Notes: generated by a model not told the origin, from the sequence alone. DNA of 64,000 nt from Brevibacillus_H ginsengisoli (GCF_050113715.1 NZ_JBNJQR010000006.1:1-64000); one strand, 5' to 3'; counted from the first letter of the stretch, positions 8,132 to 16,015 are shown. Program-made: numbers and translations.

Positions 8132-8200
8132 GGTTAAATAAATTAACCAACCGAATAATTAGGTTCGTTAAATAATGTAACTGACCCAATTATTCGGTTG
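8132..8200. repeat. Nested palindromes including a perfect 13-bp inverted repeat
   Basis: CAACCGAATAATT (8148-8160) is perfectly inverted at 8188-8200 around 27 nt. Immediately left, GGTTAA (8132-8137) is inverted as TTAACC (8143-8148). No gene is present between 7679 and 8379. This lies between the TCGA-dyad array and the recombinase promoter and could be a recombination subsite, operator or partition site. Confidence 0.6.
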
Positions 8201-8285
8201 AGTGAGTCACAAATACGGTCGTTAATGTTACTTTTTAAAGTGTTTCAAAAAATGCCTGAAAAATAGCCAAAAGATACATAAAATA

Positions 8286-8362
8286 AGTATCAAAACCCAT
8301 TAACAAAATCATAGTATCATAATTGACTAAATATACCCTTTTTGGTACAATTTAAGTATCAA
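8286..8362 (+). promoter_or_regulatory. Promoter of the serine recombinase with repeated GTATC motifs
   Basis: TTGACT (8323-8328), a 17-bp spacer and TACAAT (8346-8351) form a good sigma-A promoter. AGTATCA repeats flank it near 8286, 8313 and 8355, the first forming an inverted pair with GATAC upstream. This suggests repressor or self-binding sites overlapping the promoter. Confidence 0.65.
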
Positions 8363-8379
8363 GAGGGAGGCGGTCAGTA

Positions 8380-8952
8380 ATGAGTGAAGTATTCGGATAT
8401 GCAAGGGTAAGCACAGAGGATCAGGTACTAGATATGCAGTTAGACGCATTGAAAAAGTACGGATGCAATGAAATATACCAAGAGAAAATGACAGGGACAA
8501 AGAAAGACCGACCTCAACTAGAGAAACTACTTGAAAAATTAAGGAAAGGTGATAAGGTTGTTGTTTATAAACTTGATCGTATTAGCCGTAGCACGAAACA
8601 TTTGATTGAACTTGTTGAGATGTTTGATGAAAAGGAAGTTGATTTCGTTTCTATTCAAGATAATATAGACACTTCAACGGCTATGGGACGCTTCTTCTTT
8701 AGAATGATGGCTAGTATTGCTGAGTTAGAAAGGGATATTATTGTTGAACGTACAAAGGCAGGACTTGAAGCTGCTAGAGCCAGAGGGAAAAAAGGCGGTA
8801 GACCTACAGTTAAGAATGAAAAGGTTACACTTGCTTTAAAAATGTACGATAGTAAAGAGTACAGTATTGAAGAGATTCTTAATGCTACTGGAATAAGTAA
8901 GATGACACTGTACAGATATATTGAGAAGCGTGATAAGGAGTCCATTGTATAA
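8380..8952 (+). CDS. Small serine recombinase (Hin/resolvase-type)
   Basis: This 190-aa protein has the resolvase catalytic domain (GYARVSTEDQ, nucleophile Ser11; YKLDRISRS; the E-helix signature STAMGRFFFRMMASIAELER, then ERTKAGLEAARARG). A C-terminal HTH_7-type DNA-binding domain (SIEEILNATGISKMTLYRYI) follows. The sequence is closest to the Hin/Gin/Bin invertase branch. Start ATG 8380 follows GGGAGG. The palindrome array upstream and the flagellin gene 280 bp downstream suggest either dimer resolution of the element or site-specific inversion. No invertible segment bounded by matching hix-like sites was found. Confidence 0.88.
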   Translation: MSEVFGYARVSTEDQVLDMQLDALKKYGCNEIYQEKMTGTKKDRPQLEKLLEKLRKGDKVVVYKLDRISRSTKHLIELVEMFDEKEVDFVSIQDNIDTSTAMGRFFFRMMASIAELERDIIVERTKAGLEAARARGKKGGRPTVKNEKVTLALKMYDSKEYSIEEILNATGISKMTLYRYIEKRDKESIV

Positions 8953-8968
8953 ATACAGTGGGCTTTTT
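8940..8968 (+). terminator. Terminator overlapping the recombinase stop codon
   Basis: GTCCATTGTA (8940-8949) pairs with TACAGTGGGC (8954-8963), 10 bp with two G.T, loop TAAA containing the stop, then five T. It separates the recombinase from the flagellin transcript. Confidence 0.8.
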
Positions 8969-9173
8969 GTTTGCATGAATTGAATGGAGAGGTCGGGGTA
9001 TATTTACATCTATGGAAGTAATGTACATTCTGATAGGGTGGAGATCACATGTGGGCGTCTAGGCAGGTTATTGAGTGAATCGATGCATTTTAATAGTGGG
9101 GTTTAATGCTATGAGATGGAGTAGACTTTCTTTTTAGAAGTAGAAAAAAATGTAATTTATCCCTAGAAATATA

Positions 9174-9188
9174 TGCTATAGTTGATAA
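9174..9188 (+). promoter_or_regulatory. Candidate flagellin promoter
   Basis: TGCTATAGT (9174-9182) fits an extended -10. The overlapping GTTGATAA (9181-9188) resembles a sigma-D -10, but no correctly spaced TAAA -35 box was found. The assignment to either sigma factor is uncertain. Confidence 0.35.
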
Positions 9189-9234
9189 ATGGATAGATAA
9201 TAATCAATAACTATATTTTCTAAGGATGAAATCT

Positions 9235-10578
9235 ATGATTGTTTCCCATAATTTATCCGCTTTAAATACCTCAAATAAACTAAAAATGAATAACGATAAA
9301 CGAGCGAACTCAACAGAGAAATTATCTTCAGGATTAAGAATCAATAAGGCTTCGGATGATGCCGCTGGGTTGGCTATTTCTGAAAAAATGAGAGCGCAAA
9401 TAAGAGGATTAAGTCAAGGACAAAGAAATATTCAGGACGGGGTCTCATTAATCCAAACGGCTGAAGGTGCTTTAGGGAATATACATGACAATCTGCAACG
9501 TATGAGAGAATTAGCTGTACAAGCAGCTAATGATACATTGACAGATACAGATAGGCAAAATATCCAGGAAGAGATCGTACAATTAAAAAGTGGGATCGAT
9601 AAGATTGCACATAATACTGAATTTAATGGAATGAAGTTGCTAAATGGTTCAAATATTACAACTACGTCAAATACGATTACAACATTGTCTAGTGTGGATG
9701 TACCAAAAACTGTTTCTATTTTATCAACTGGAATGGTTTATTTCGGAGAGTTTACAAGCAATCTTTTTGCTGGATTACCGACCGACGGAAAAGAGAGGTT
9801 TGGTTTAATAAATTCACCCCCTTCGGTCACGACGTTAATATTCCAGTTCAGTACTCCAACAACATCTCCCGAGTATATATATTCACCATTAGGTACAGAT
9901 ATAAAAAGCACATTAAGTAACCTACTATCTACCTTCAATGAGGTGAAAAACGGATCAAAAGGAAGCTTAGATCAACAGAATATGATTGCAGCAGAAAATA
10001 TCAGAATGGAAATTTACGGTAATTTTGCCGTTCTTATTTCAGACAGTAGTCAAGGTGGGATAGCAGGAGGTGGGAATGGAGGAATAATTAATACCTCTAA
10101 TTATGCAGTTGGAACTACAGCAATTATTAACTATACAGAAACACAAGAAGTTACTACGACGACAACTGTTATAACTACTAGTCAGCAGCCATTAACATTA
10201 CAGATTGGTGCTAACTCTGGTCAGACATTAAACATCGAAATGACAGATACAAGGACATCTGCGCTAGGGGTTAATAATATTACAGTTAATTCAAGAAATA
10301 GTGCAGAGGCTTCAATTGGTATAATCGATACTGCTATTCAAAAAGTTTCGTCAGAGCGATCCAAATTCGGTGCATATCAAAACCGTTTAGAACATGCTAT
10401 GAACAACGTAGCTAATTATGAAGAAAATTTAACCGCAGCAGAATCTCGAATTAGAGATGTAGATATGGCTAAAGAAATAATGGAAAATACAAAACAAAGT
10501 ATTTTAGAGCAAGTATCGCAGGCAATGTTGTCACAAGCCAATCAACTGCCCCAGGAAGTATTACAATTGTTGAAATAA
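9235..10578 (+). CDS. Flagellin carried on the mobile element
   Basis: This is a flagellar filament subunit. The N-terminal D0/D1 region is canonical (SHNLSALNTSNKL, SSGLRINKASDDAAGLAIS, QGQRNIQDGVSLIQTAEGAL), as is the C-terminal D1/D0 region (GAYQNRLEHAMNNVANYEEN, AAESRIRDVDMAKEIMENTK, ending QLPQEVLQLLK). The central ~200 residues (about 145-345) are variable, with Gly- and Thr-rich patches, as in surface-exposed D2/D3. In-frame ATGs occur at 9226 and 9235; AAGGATG (9222-9227) favours 9235 (447 aa). The gene is intact, AT-rich like the element, and lacks the usual fliD/fliS/csrA neighbours. Confidence 0.93.
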   Translation: MIVSHNLSALNTSNKLKMNNDKRANSTEKLSSGLRINKASDDAAGLAISEKMRAQIRGLSQGQRNIQDGVSLIQTAEGALGNIHDNLQRMRELAVQAANDTLTDTDRQNIQEEIVQLKSGIDKIAHNTEFNGMKLLNGSNITTTSNTITTLSSVDVPKTVSILSTGMVYFGEFTSNLFAGLPTDGKERFGLINSPPSVTTLIFQFSTPTTSPEYIYSPLGTDIKSTLSNLLSTFNEVKNGSKGSLDQQNMIAAENIRMEIYGNFAVLISDSSQGGIAGGGNGGIINTSNYAVGTTAIINYTETQEVTTTTTVITTSQQPLTLQIGANSGQTLNIEMTDTRTSALGVNNITVNSRNSAEASIGIIDTAIQKVSSERSKFGAYQNRLEHAMNNVANYEENLTAAESRIRDVDMAKEIMENTKQSILEQVSQAMLSQANQLPQEVLQLLK

Positions 10579-10581
10579 TTT

Positions 10582-10611
10582 AAACTGCCCATCGTGGCAG
10601 TTTATTTTTTT
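10582..10611 (+). terminator. Flagellin terminator
   Basis: AAACTGCC (10582-10589) pairs perfectly with GGCAGTTT (10596-10603) around a 6-nt loop, followed by a T run. Confidence 0.9.
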
Positions 10612-10984
10612 GATTTTTATAAATATGATATTCATGACCAATTACATTGTAATTTACGGTAAATAAAATCCATCAGGATGAAGTGTCCGTTTACTTAGCG
10701 GAAAGCGGATTGATTGCCATTGATACATGCAATCCAAACTGACAAGATACAAACAAGAAAGATATAGGAAGCTGCATTATCTATTCTACTTGAATACATA
10801 TCGAATCAGACACAATTAATGGAGAATTCGCTCAAGATGACAAAACTGTATGCCAATTTCATGAGAACTTAATGGCACTATTTGACCAGTTAGAAAATAG
10901 AATTCACAAAATGAAGATTGAGGAATCCAAAGCAGCCAATTCAAATGGCTCTTTTTTTATGTTATTTGATATGTAGTAATTATA
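10612..10984. other. Gene-free stretch with a possible decayed ORF
   Basis: No intact gene is seen. A start-less frame from about 10794 to TAG at 10974-10976 encodes EFAQDDKTVCQFHENLMALF and then DQLENRIHKMKIEESKAAN, which looks protein-like and could be a remnant of a small gene that followed the flagellin. A weak terminator (AGCCA 10934-10938 with TGGCT 10946-10950, then seven T) overlaps its end. Confidence 0.3.
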
Positions 10985-11704
10985 AGGTCGTAACCGATAC
11001 AGTGACGACCTGTGAAAACAAATTCTCCATTTTGATCTTCCTACTTTAAGTAGGAGAGACCATTTTTGGACTCTCGTATTTTACGACTTCCGAAATTCCA
11101 AAGGGGTAATTTAATTCTTTCTCCTTCAAATGGTGGATTTCTGATAACCAATTACTAACTCGATGGTATTACACCCTTGAGTTTTAACTATGAGGGTTGC
11201 GATTTTACTGAACCGACTTTTCCGTTGAGTGATATCTTGAAAATTCCTATGGTAATCAATAGCGAATCGTTAGTAGGTTTGTTTTAAGGTCTTGGGAGAA
11301 TCTCCTACGACCAATGAGAGAACGGAAAAGTCCGTTTTCGGAAATGGTTAGTTTTTACTCAAGGAGTTAATTAATGTGGATTATACAAACGATTTACACA
11401 TTGCTCTAGGCTTCATTTGCTTCGTGGTGCTGTCTTAGATATTCCGAGATAAAGATGAAGTCTCAAAAGGGATTAAATCGGTTTAAATTAGTGGATTTAT
11501 GAATGTTGTTACATTGGGATTTAGTTAAAAGAAGGCGTAACAATGGTTTAATCGTGCAGGGGTTTTATCTACCAATGATAATAATATACATAAAGATATA
11601 ATAGGTAGGAAAAACCCCCAAGTGTGACAGAGATTCAAGATGAATCTGAGTTTAAATGCGTATCCAAGCCTGTCGGAATAAAATCCGATGGGCTATTTGT
11701 TTTG
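10985..11704 (+). ncRNA. Candidate large structured non-coding RNA
   Basis: No ORF of note spans this segment, yet it is dense in complementarity. A 12-bp helix 11215-11226/11321-11332 extends by 3 bp past one mismatch. TTCCGAAA 11088-11095 pairs with 11336-11343 and encloses it. Inside the enclosed segment lie ACCCT..AGTT/AACT..AGGGT (11173-11197) and GGTC..GACC (11288-11312). Local hairpins occur at 10985-11011, 11039-11055, 11074-11086, 11506-11543, 11559-11618 (8+5 bp) and 11631-11647. The final hairpin 11667-11694 (AGCC-TCGGA/TCCGA-GGCT) has a T-rich tail like a terminator. GOLLD/ROOL-like ornate RNAs are an analogy only; no family was identified. Confidence 0.5.
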
Positions 11705-11727
11705 TATAACAATAAGGAGAGATTTTA

Positions 11728-11784
11728 ATGAATGATGAACAGCGATTTAGTGTCGATGGTGACGAATATATTCTTTACTATTAA
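11728..11784 (+). CDS. 18-codon ORF, possibly a truncated small gene
   Basis: A strong ribosome site (AAGGAGAG) precedes ATG 11728, encoding MNDEQRFSVDGDEYILYY and then TAA. The same frame continues after the stop as NGRLILK and a second stop, so one AAA-to-TAA change could have shortened a 26-residue peptide. Function is unknown. Confidence 0.3.
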   Translation: MNDEQRFSVDGDEYILYY

Positions 11785-11878
11785 AATGGCAGACTTATTC
11801 TCAAATGAAAATGTTAATGATTTGATATAGTGTTAAATAAAGCTATAAATACAAGTTTTATCTAACCTGATTATGTCC

Positions 11879-11884
11879 TATAAT
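11879..11884 (+). promoter_or_regulatory. -10 box of the integrase gene
   Basis: TATAAT lies 35 bp upstream of the chosen start. No good -35 is visible at 17 bp, so activation by another factor is possible. Confidence 0.4.
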
Positions 11885-11918
11885 AGCATGTGTGAAACAA
11901 TGTCAAGGAGTGATGATT

Positions 11919-13574
11919 TTGGACAAAGTAAAAGTCGCTGCTTATTGTCGTGTCAGCACCTCGACAAAAGATCAATTAAATAGTTTCGAAAATCAGCAGA
12001 CATATTTTCAACGTGAAATATCCAAAAAGCCAGAATGGGAACTGATTGAAATTTATGCTGACAAGGGGTTAAGTGGTACAACCATGAATAAGCGTAAAGA
12101 GTTTTTACGGATGCTTTATGATGCTGGAGTTGATTGGCAGATAATCAAGGGCAAGGTAGTACTTACATCAAGTGAAAGGGAGCCAAAATTTAATAGAATT
12201 ATGGTATCTAATACTTCCCGTTTTGCAAGAAATATCCTTTCAATAGATGCACTCAGAGAATTAAAAGCAAGAGGGGTTTACATTGACTTTCTTGATTCTA
12301 ATAAATCGAGTGAAAATGAGTCAGATGAGGTATTTATTCAGATGCTGATATCATTTGCTGAACAAGAATCAAGAGATAAAAGTATCAAAGTTCGATTTGG
12401 TCAAAAGGAGAGTGCCGAAAAAGGGGTGATCTTTACCAATAAAACTATATTTGGTTATAGGTATATCCCAAAAGAAAATATTTTGGAAATTATTCCAGAG
12501 GAAGCAGAAATCATTATTACAATATTTGATCTATATGTTTCTGGTGAAGGAATTAGACGGATAATTGATATTCTTGATGAACGTGGTATGAAAACAAGAG
12601 ATGGTAAATCATTTGCAAAATCAACTATCTCTAGTATTTTAAGTCAAAGAAAATATTGTGGGGATCTAGTTAGAAATAAATACACTTTTGGTGAATTTCT
12701 TAACAAACACAATAGTTACAAAATCAAACCTAAAGACGAATGGATAATCCATGAAGATGTAATACCTGCCATAGTGTCTAAAGAAGTATTTCAGAAGGCT
12801 CAGGAAATAAGGGATGGTAAAATTCACACAAAATTGCAACGTGGAATAAACAAAGGTAAGTCTGATTTTGCAGGGAAAATAAAGTGTGAAACATGCGGTA
12901 ATCATTACATTCGAAATGTTGACAGAGGGAGAGCATTTTATAATTGCAGTCTAAAGAAGGCTAAAGGCGTTAATGCTTGTTCAAGTAAAAATATAAATGA
13001 GAAATATTTAAATGATATTGTAGAAGAAATGGTAACTAGGGTTCCAGAAATGATTCTCAAGAATAAATCGAATACTATAAAAATGTTAGAACGATTTAAA
13101 GATGAATTACTCAAAAGTATAGATCAAGACAAAACTGAGTTAGTCCGAAACCTAAGTGATAAATTAAAAGAACTAGAAGGTAAAAAGGTAAAATTGCTTG
13201 ATTTATATTTAGATGATTCATTTGACAAACACACTTTAAGCAAAAAGGCACTCAAGATTGATGAAGAAATTATTAACATGAAGAAAGAAATTCAAGAAAA
13301 CTCTAGAAATAATGATGAAATCAATGCTGAAGCAGGAAGGATTAATCAACAAATCATAAGTATTCGAGATTTAAAAACAAAAGAATATTCAATTGATGAA
13401 GTAAAAAATATGCTTAGATTTGAAGTGCAACAAAAAACTAATGGCAACTTCCTTTTTGTAACTGTCAATTCATTTAATGAAATTCAATTCAACTACAATA
13501 TTCTAGGTCAGTATCAACCATATTCAGCAGTGATGGATAAATTGAAGTATGGAATAGTAACAGCGCTAGATTAA
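11919..13574 (+). CDS. Large serine recombinase (element integrase)
   Basis: Large serine recombinases integrate and excise elements by recombining attP and attB. This one has an N-terminal resolvase domain (VKVAAYCRVSTSTKDQLNSF, nucleophile Ser13; NTSRFARN; ISFAEQESRDKSIKVR), a recombinase domain (IFGYRYIPKE..., STISSILSQRKYCGD), a zinc ribbon (CETCGNHY...YNCSLKKAKGVNAC) and a long C-terminal coiled coil. GTG 11892 is open, but AAGGAG at 11905-11910 favours TTG 11919 (551 aa), giving the usual short N-terminus. The stop TAA lies inside the attachment-site dyad, directly against the comM fragment, identifying this as the integrase of the element. Confidence 0.93.
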   Translation: MDKVKVAAYCRVSTSTKDQLNSFENQQTYFQREISKKPEWELIEIYADKGLSGTTMNKRKEFLRMLYDAGVDWQIIKGKVVLTSSEREPKFNRIMVSNTSRFARNILSIDALRELKARGVYIDFLDSNKSSENESDEVFIQMLISFAEQESRDKSIKVRFGQKESAEKGVIFTNKTIFGYRYIPKENILEIIPEEAEIIITIFDLYVSGEGIRRIIDILDERGMKTRDGKSFAKSTISSILSQRKYCGDLVRNKYTFGEFLNKHNSYKIKPKDEWIIHEDVIPAIVSKEVFQKAQEIRDGKIHTKLQRGINKGKSDFAGKIKCETCGNHYIRNVDRGRAFYNCSLKKAKGVNACSSKNINEKYLNDIVEEMVTRVPEMILKNKSNTIKMLERFKDELLKSIDQDKTELVRNLSDKLKELEGKKVKLLDLYLDDSFDKHTLSKKALKIDEEIINMKKEIQENSRNNDEINAEAGRINQQIISIRDLKTKEYSIDEVKNMLRFEVQQKTNGNFLFVTVNSFNEIQFNYNILGQYQPYSAVMDKLKYGIVTALD

Positions 13575-13606
13575 TAACGTGTAAATGTCCCACAACGTGT
13601 TATTAA
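13571..13606. mobile_element. Right attachment site (attR) of the element in comM
   Basis: TTAATAAC (13571-13578) is inverted as GTTATTAA (13599-13606), with a 20-nt centre that also contains AACGTGT twice (13576, 13594). Left of it lies the AT-rich integrase; right of it comM coding sequence resumes (HNVLLIGPPGSGKT). A dyad flanking the junction fits a serine-integrase hybrid site. The exact crossover dinucleotide cannot be set without attL or an empty site. Confidence 0.7.
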
Positions 13607-14487
13607 TCGGTCCTCCTGGCTCGGGAAAAACGATGCTGGCCAATTGTCTCAGCTCGATCATGCCTGCGATGAGTAAAGAAGAGTCTTATGAAGTAACCAA
13701 GATTTACAGCATTGCCGGTCATTTAACAAGAAAGAGCGGCTTAATACAGGATCGTCCGTTTCGCGCTCCGCACCATACCATCACCCAAGCGGCTCTTGCC
13801 GGAGGTGGTTCACAGAATCCGCGACCGGGGGAATGCAGCTTTGCGCATGCGGGTATTTTATTTTTGGACGAGATGCCGGAATTCTCCCGACATGTGCTGG
13901 AAGTTCTCAGACAACCGCTTGAATCGGGAAAAGTAACCATCGGGCGGGTGAAACAAGTCTATTCGTATCCGGCACAATTTTTACTGGTCGGTTCGATGAA
14001 TCCGTGCCTCTGCGGGTATTATGGTACCCGTGACCAACAGCAATGCACCTGTAGTCCAGCTCAGGTGCAGCGCTATCGGTCTCGAATCTCAGGTCCTTTA
14101 CTGGATCGCATTGATATTCATTTGGAAGTTCCAAGGGTTCCAGTAGAGATACTAGGGAAGAGAGCGGAGGAGGAGGCATCCGGGGTGATCAAGAAACGGG
14201 TGGAGATTGCTAGAATCTCTCAACGGGAGCGTCTCACAATGAATAAGGAATTCCCTTACAACAGTAGAATGGGGTCGGCTGATATACGTAAACATATTCA
14301 GCTTGATCGAGAGGGACAAGCGTTGCTAAAGCTCGCTTTTGAAACGATGGGATTAAGTGCGCGAGCGTATGACCGGATCTTGAAGGTAGCGCGAACAATC
14401 GCGGATTTAGCTGGTTCAAAACGTGTGGAATCAACCCACATTTCCGAAGCGATTCGTTATCGAAGTCTAGATCGTTCAGTGATCTAA
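13585..14487 (+). pseudogene. comM: comM 3' fragment (Mg-chelatase-like AAA ATPase), split by the element
   Basis: ComM/YifB is a hexameric helicase that promotes branch migration during transformation. Intact proteins are about 500 aa with an N-terminal Lon-like domain. Here 300 residues begin right at the Walker A motif (GPPGSGKT) and continue through RPFRAPHHT, Walker B (ILFLDEMPEF), FLLVGSMNPCLCGYYG and LLDRIDIH to the normal C-terminus. The first ~200 residues are missing, replaced by the integrase end. ATG 13585 comes from junction DNA and has no ribosome site, so the fragment is probably silent unless the element excises. Composition changes sharply to host-like at this point. Confidence 0.9.
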
Positions 14488-14525
14488 GAAACAACTTTTT
14501 TAAAATTCTATCTGTGAAGGATAAC

Positions 14526-14577
14526 AAGAGGGTGTCTCCTCAAGTAGTTTTATCTACTTTTGGGGCACCCTCTTTTT
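14526..14577 (+). terminator. Terminator after comM
   Basis: AAGAGGGTG (14526-14534) pairs with CACCCTCTT (14566-14574), with an inner AAGTAG/CTACTT stem, followed by T. Confidence 0.85.
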
Positions 14578-14715
14578 TACTCTTAGTAAGAATCGATGAG
14601 TGGAACAAACTCCTTTTTTATTCATTTTCCTCAAGGGATCATCCAATAAGTATGCAACGTTTCGTTCCGGCAAGTCGTCATAGAGGCAGACCCAAATCAT
14701 GAGAGGAGAAGTTGT

Positions 14716-15471
14716 ATGAAAACAAAAGTGAGAAGACTGGGTATTGAGGCTGTACTAACGGTTGCGATTATTACCTTTTGCTCATTCTTTACCGTTCCTA
14801 CTCACGCAGAATCTATAAATCCTGCTGGAATGGAAAAGCGTATCATCAGCGTAACAGGTGAAGGGGAGATAACAGTCGAACCTGATATCGCCTACATTAA
14901 TTTTGGAGTTCAAACGCGTGGTAATAATGCGAGCGAGGCGCAAAGCGCTAATGCGCAGGCATTCGCAAAAATAGAAAAAGTATTATATAACGTCTATAAG
15001 TTGGACAAAAAAGACGTGAAAACATCCGATTTTCAAGTACAGCCTGAGTACACCTATCCCGATAAGGAACTACCGAAAATCAGTGGTTATACAGCGAACC
15101 ATTCTGTAAGGGTAACCTATCACAATATCGCGAAATTAGGCGAATTGTTAGATTCACTCTCCAAAGCAGGAGTCAATCGGGTAAACAGCATTCAATTCAG
15201 TACAGAAAAAGGGCAGGAATACGAGATTCAAGCAATGGAAAAGGCAATGATGAACGCTGAAGCAAAAGCAAAAGCTTTGGCCAAGTTTACGGGAAAAGAA
15301 CTAAAAGGAATCATTACTATTTCGCAAAATGGAGGCAGTGGTATCCCTGTGTTATATGGCGATAATTCTGGATTCTCACCACTAATGAAAGCAGAGGCAG
15401 CTCCCAGCACGTCAATTTCCTCGGGACAATTGAGGATAACCGCCAGTGTAAGTGTGCAATTCGAGTTTTAG
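14716..15471 (+). CDS. Secreted SIMPL-domain (DUF541) protein
   Basis: ATG 14716 follows AGAGGAG. A signal peptide (residues 1-31, basic start, AVLTVAIITFCSFF, cleavage near THA-E) precedes the SIMPL domain (VTGEGEITVEPDIAYINFGV; NAQAFAKIEKVL; VQPEYTYPD; ISGYTANHSVRVTYHNI; AKAKALAKFTGKELKGIITI; QLRITASVSVQFEF). SIMPL/DUF541 proteins such as YggE and BP26 are exported and oligomeric with poorly understood stress-related roles. The gene is monocistronic between two hairpins. Confidence 0.9.
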   Translation: MKTKVRRLGIEAVLTVAIITFCSFFTVPTHAESINPAGMEKRIISVTGEGEITVEPDIAYINFGVQTRGNNASEAQSANAQAFAKIEKVLYNVYKLDKKDVKTSDFQVQPEYTYPDKELPKISGYTANHSVRVTYHNIAKLGELLDSLSKAGVNRVNSIQFSTEKGQEYEIQAMEKAMMNAEAKAKALAKFTGKELKGIITISQNGGSGIPVLYGDNSGFSPLMKAEAAPSTSISSGQLRITASVSVQFEF

Positions 15472-15475
15472 GTAC

Positions 15476-15496
15476 GGGTGTTTACAACAAACACCC
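15476..15496 (+). terminator. Hairpin after the SIMPL gene
   Basis: GGGTGTTT (15476-15483) pairs perfectly with AAACACCC (15489-15496). No T run follows, so termination may be weak. Confidence 0.5.
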
Positions 15497-15582
15497 CCAA
15501 TGCTCATAAGGAATATTTGAGTAGATAGATAGTTATTTCGTACCGGGTTCAAGCTGTAACACTTTGCATCGGACTACATATG

Positions 15583-15634
15583 ATGATAGCAAGCAGGGAA
15601 GGAAGGTAGACCTGCACGGTGTAAGCGCTATCAT
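15583..15634 (+). promoter_or_regulatory. Structured leader before the small membrane protein
   Basis: ATGATAGC (15583-15590) pairs with GCTATCAT (15627-15634), with an inner CAGG/CCTG pair (15594-15597, 15611-15614) and a purine-rich apical part. It ends 23 bp before the start codon and could be a regulatory leader. I do not recognise a known riboswitch. Confidence 0.4.
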
Positions 15635-15657
15635 ATTATGAAGGGAAGTGCATCGGG

Positions 15658-15906
15658 ATGTTCTGGGTTATGTGGGCGATCGTTAGTCTCGTCGTTTGGG
15701 GAATCACGAATCTCTGGATGACAGGTCAAGTTACAGGCAGAAACTGGTGGGCTTCATTAATAGCCGCATTGGTTGGTGGCTGGCTCGGCGATTGGCTATT
15801 AGGTGACTGGTTATGGGTGGTTGCCGGATTTAACGTAATTGCCGGGGTCATCGGATCTGGGGTCTTTAACTGGCTGTGGAGCTTGGTTTCCAAACAGAAA
15901 GGCTGA
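15658..15906 (+). CDS. Small Trp- and Gly-rich membrane protein, YeaQ/YmgE-like
   Basis: ATG 15658 is preceded by AAGGGAAG. The 82-aa protein is almost entirely hydrophobic with three membrane segments (residues about 1-20, 31-50, 52-75) and glycine-rich turns (LIAALVGGWLGDWLLGDW, GFNVIAGVIGSGVFNWLW). This resembles small GlsB/YeaQ/YmgE-type (transglycosylase-associated) proteins, but the match is by pattern only. Ten Trp in 82 residues is unusual. It stands alone between a structured leader and a bidirectional terminator. Confidence 0.6.
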   Translation: MFWVMWAIVSLVVWGITNLWMTGQVTGRNWWASLIAALVGGWLGDWLLGDWLWVVAGFNVIAGVIGSGVFNWLWSLVSKQKG

Positions 15907-15944
15907 TGTTCTTGAAAGAGAAAACGCTATACAAGGAGTAAAAG

Positions 15945-15977
15945 CCTGTCAGCAGTTTGTATGCTGACAGGTTTTTG
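15945..15977. terminator. Bidirectional terminator
   Basis: CCTGTCAGCA (15945-15954) pairs perfectly with TGCTGACAGG (15962-15971), T run on the right and A-rich on the left. It serves the membrane protein and the convergent acetyltransferase. Confidence 0.85.
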
Positions 15978-16015
15978 TTGATCAGACACCCGATTCCTTT
16001 TCCATTATCCAGTCT

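Noticed and set aside
8148..8200. Invertible promoter between the two 13-bp inverted repeats
   Set aside because: Only 27 nt lie between the arms, with no promoter-like sequence inside; inversion would not switch a gene. Kept only as a palindrome/binding-site candidate.
10985..11704. Group I or group II intron
   Set aside because: No domain V-like hairpin, no reverse transcriptase or homing endonuclease, and no exons to join; left as an unclassified RNA candidate.
14514..14702. 62-codon frame after comM
   Set aside because: It runs through the terminator hairpin at 14526-14577 and resembles nothing known.
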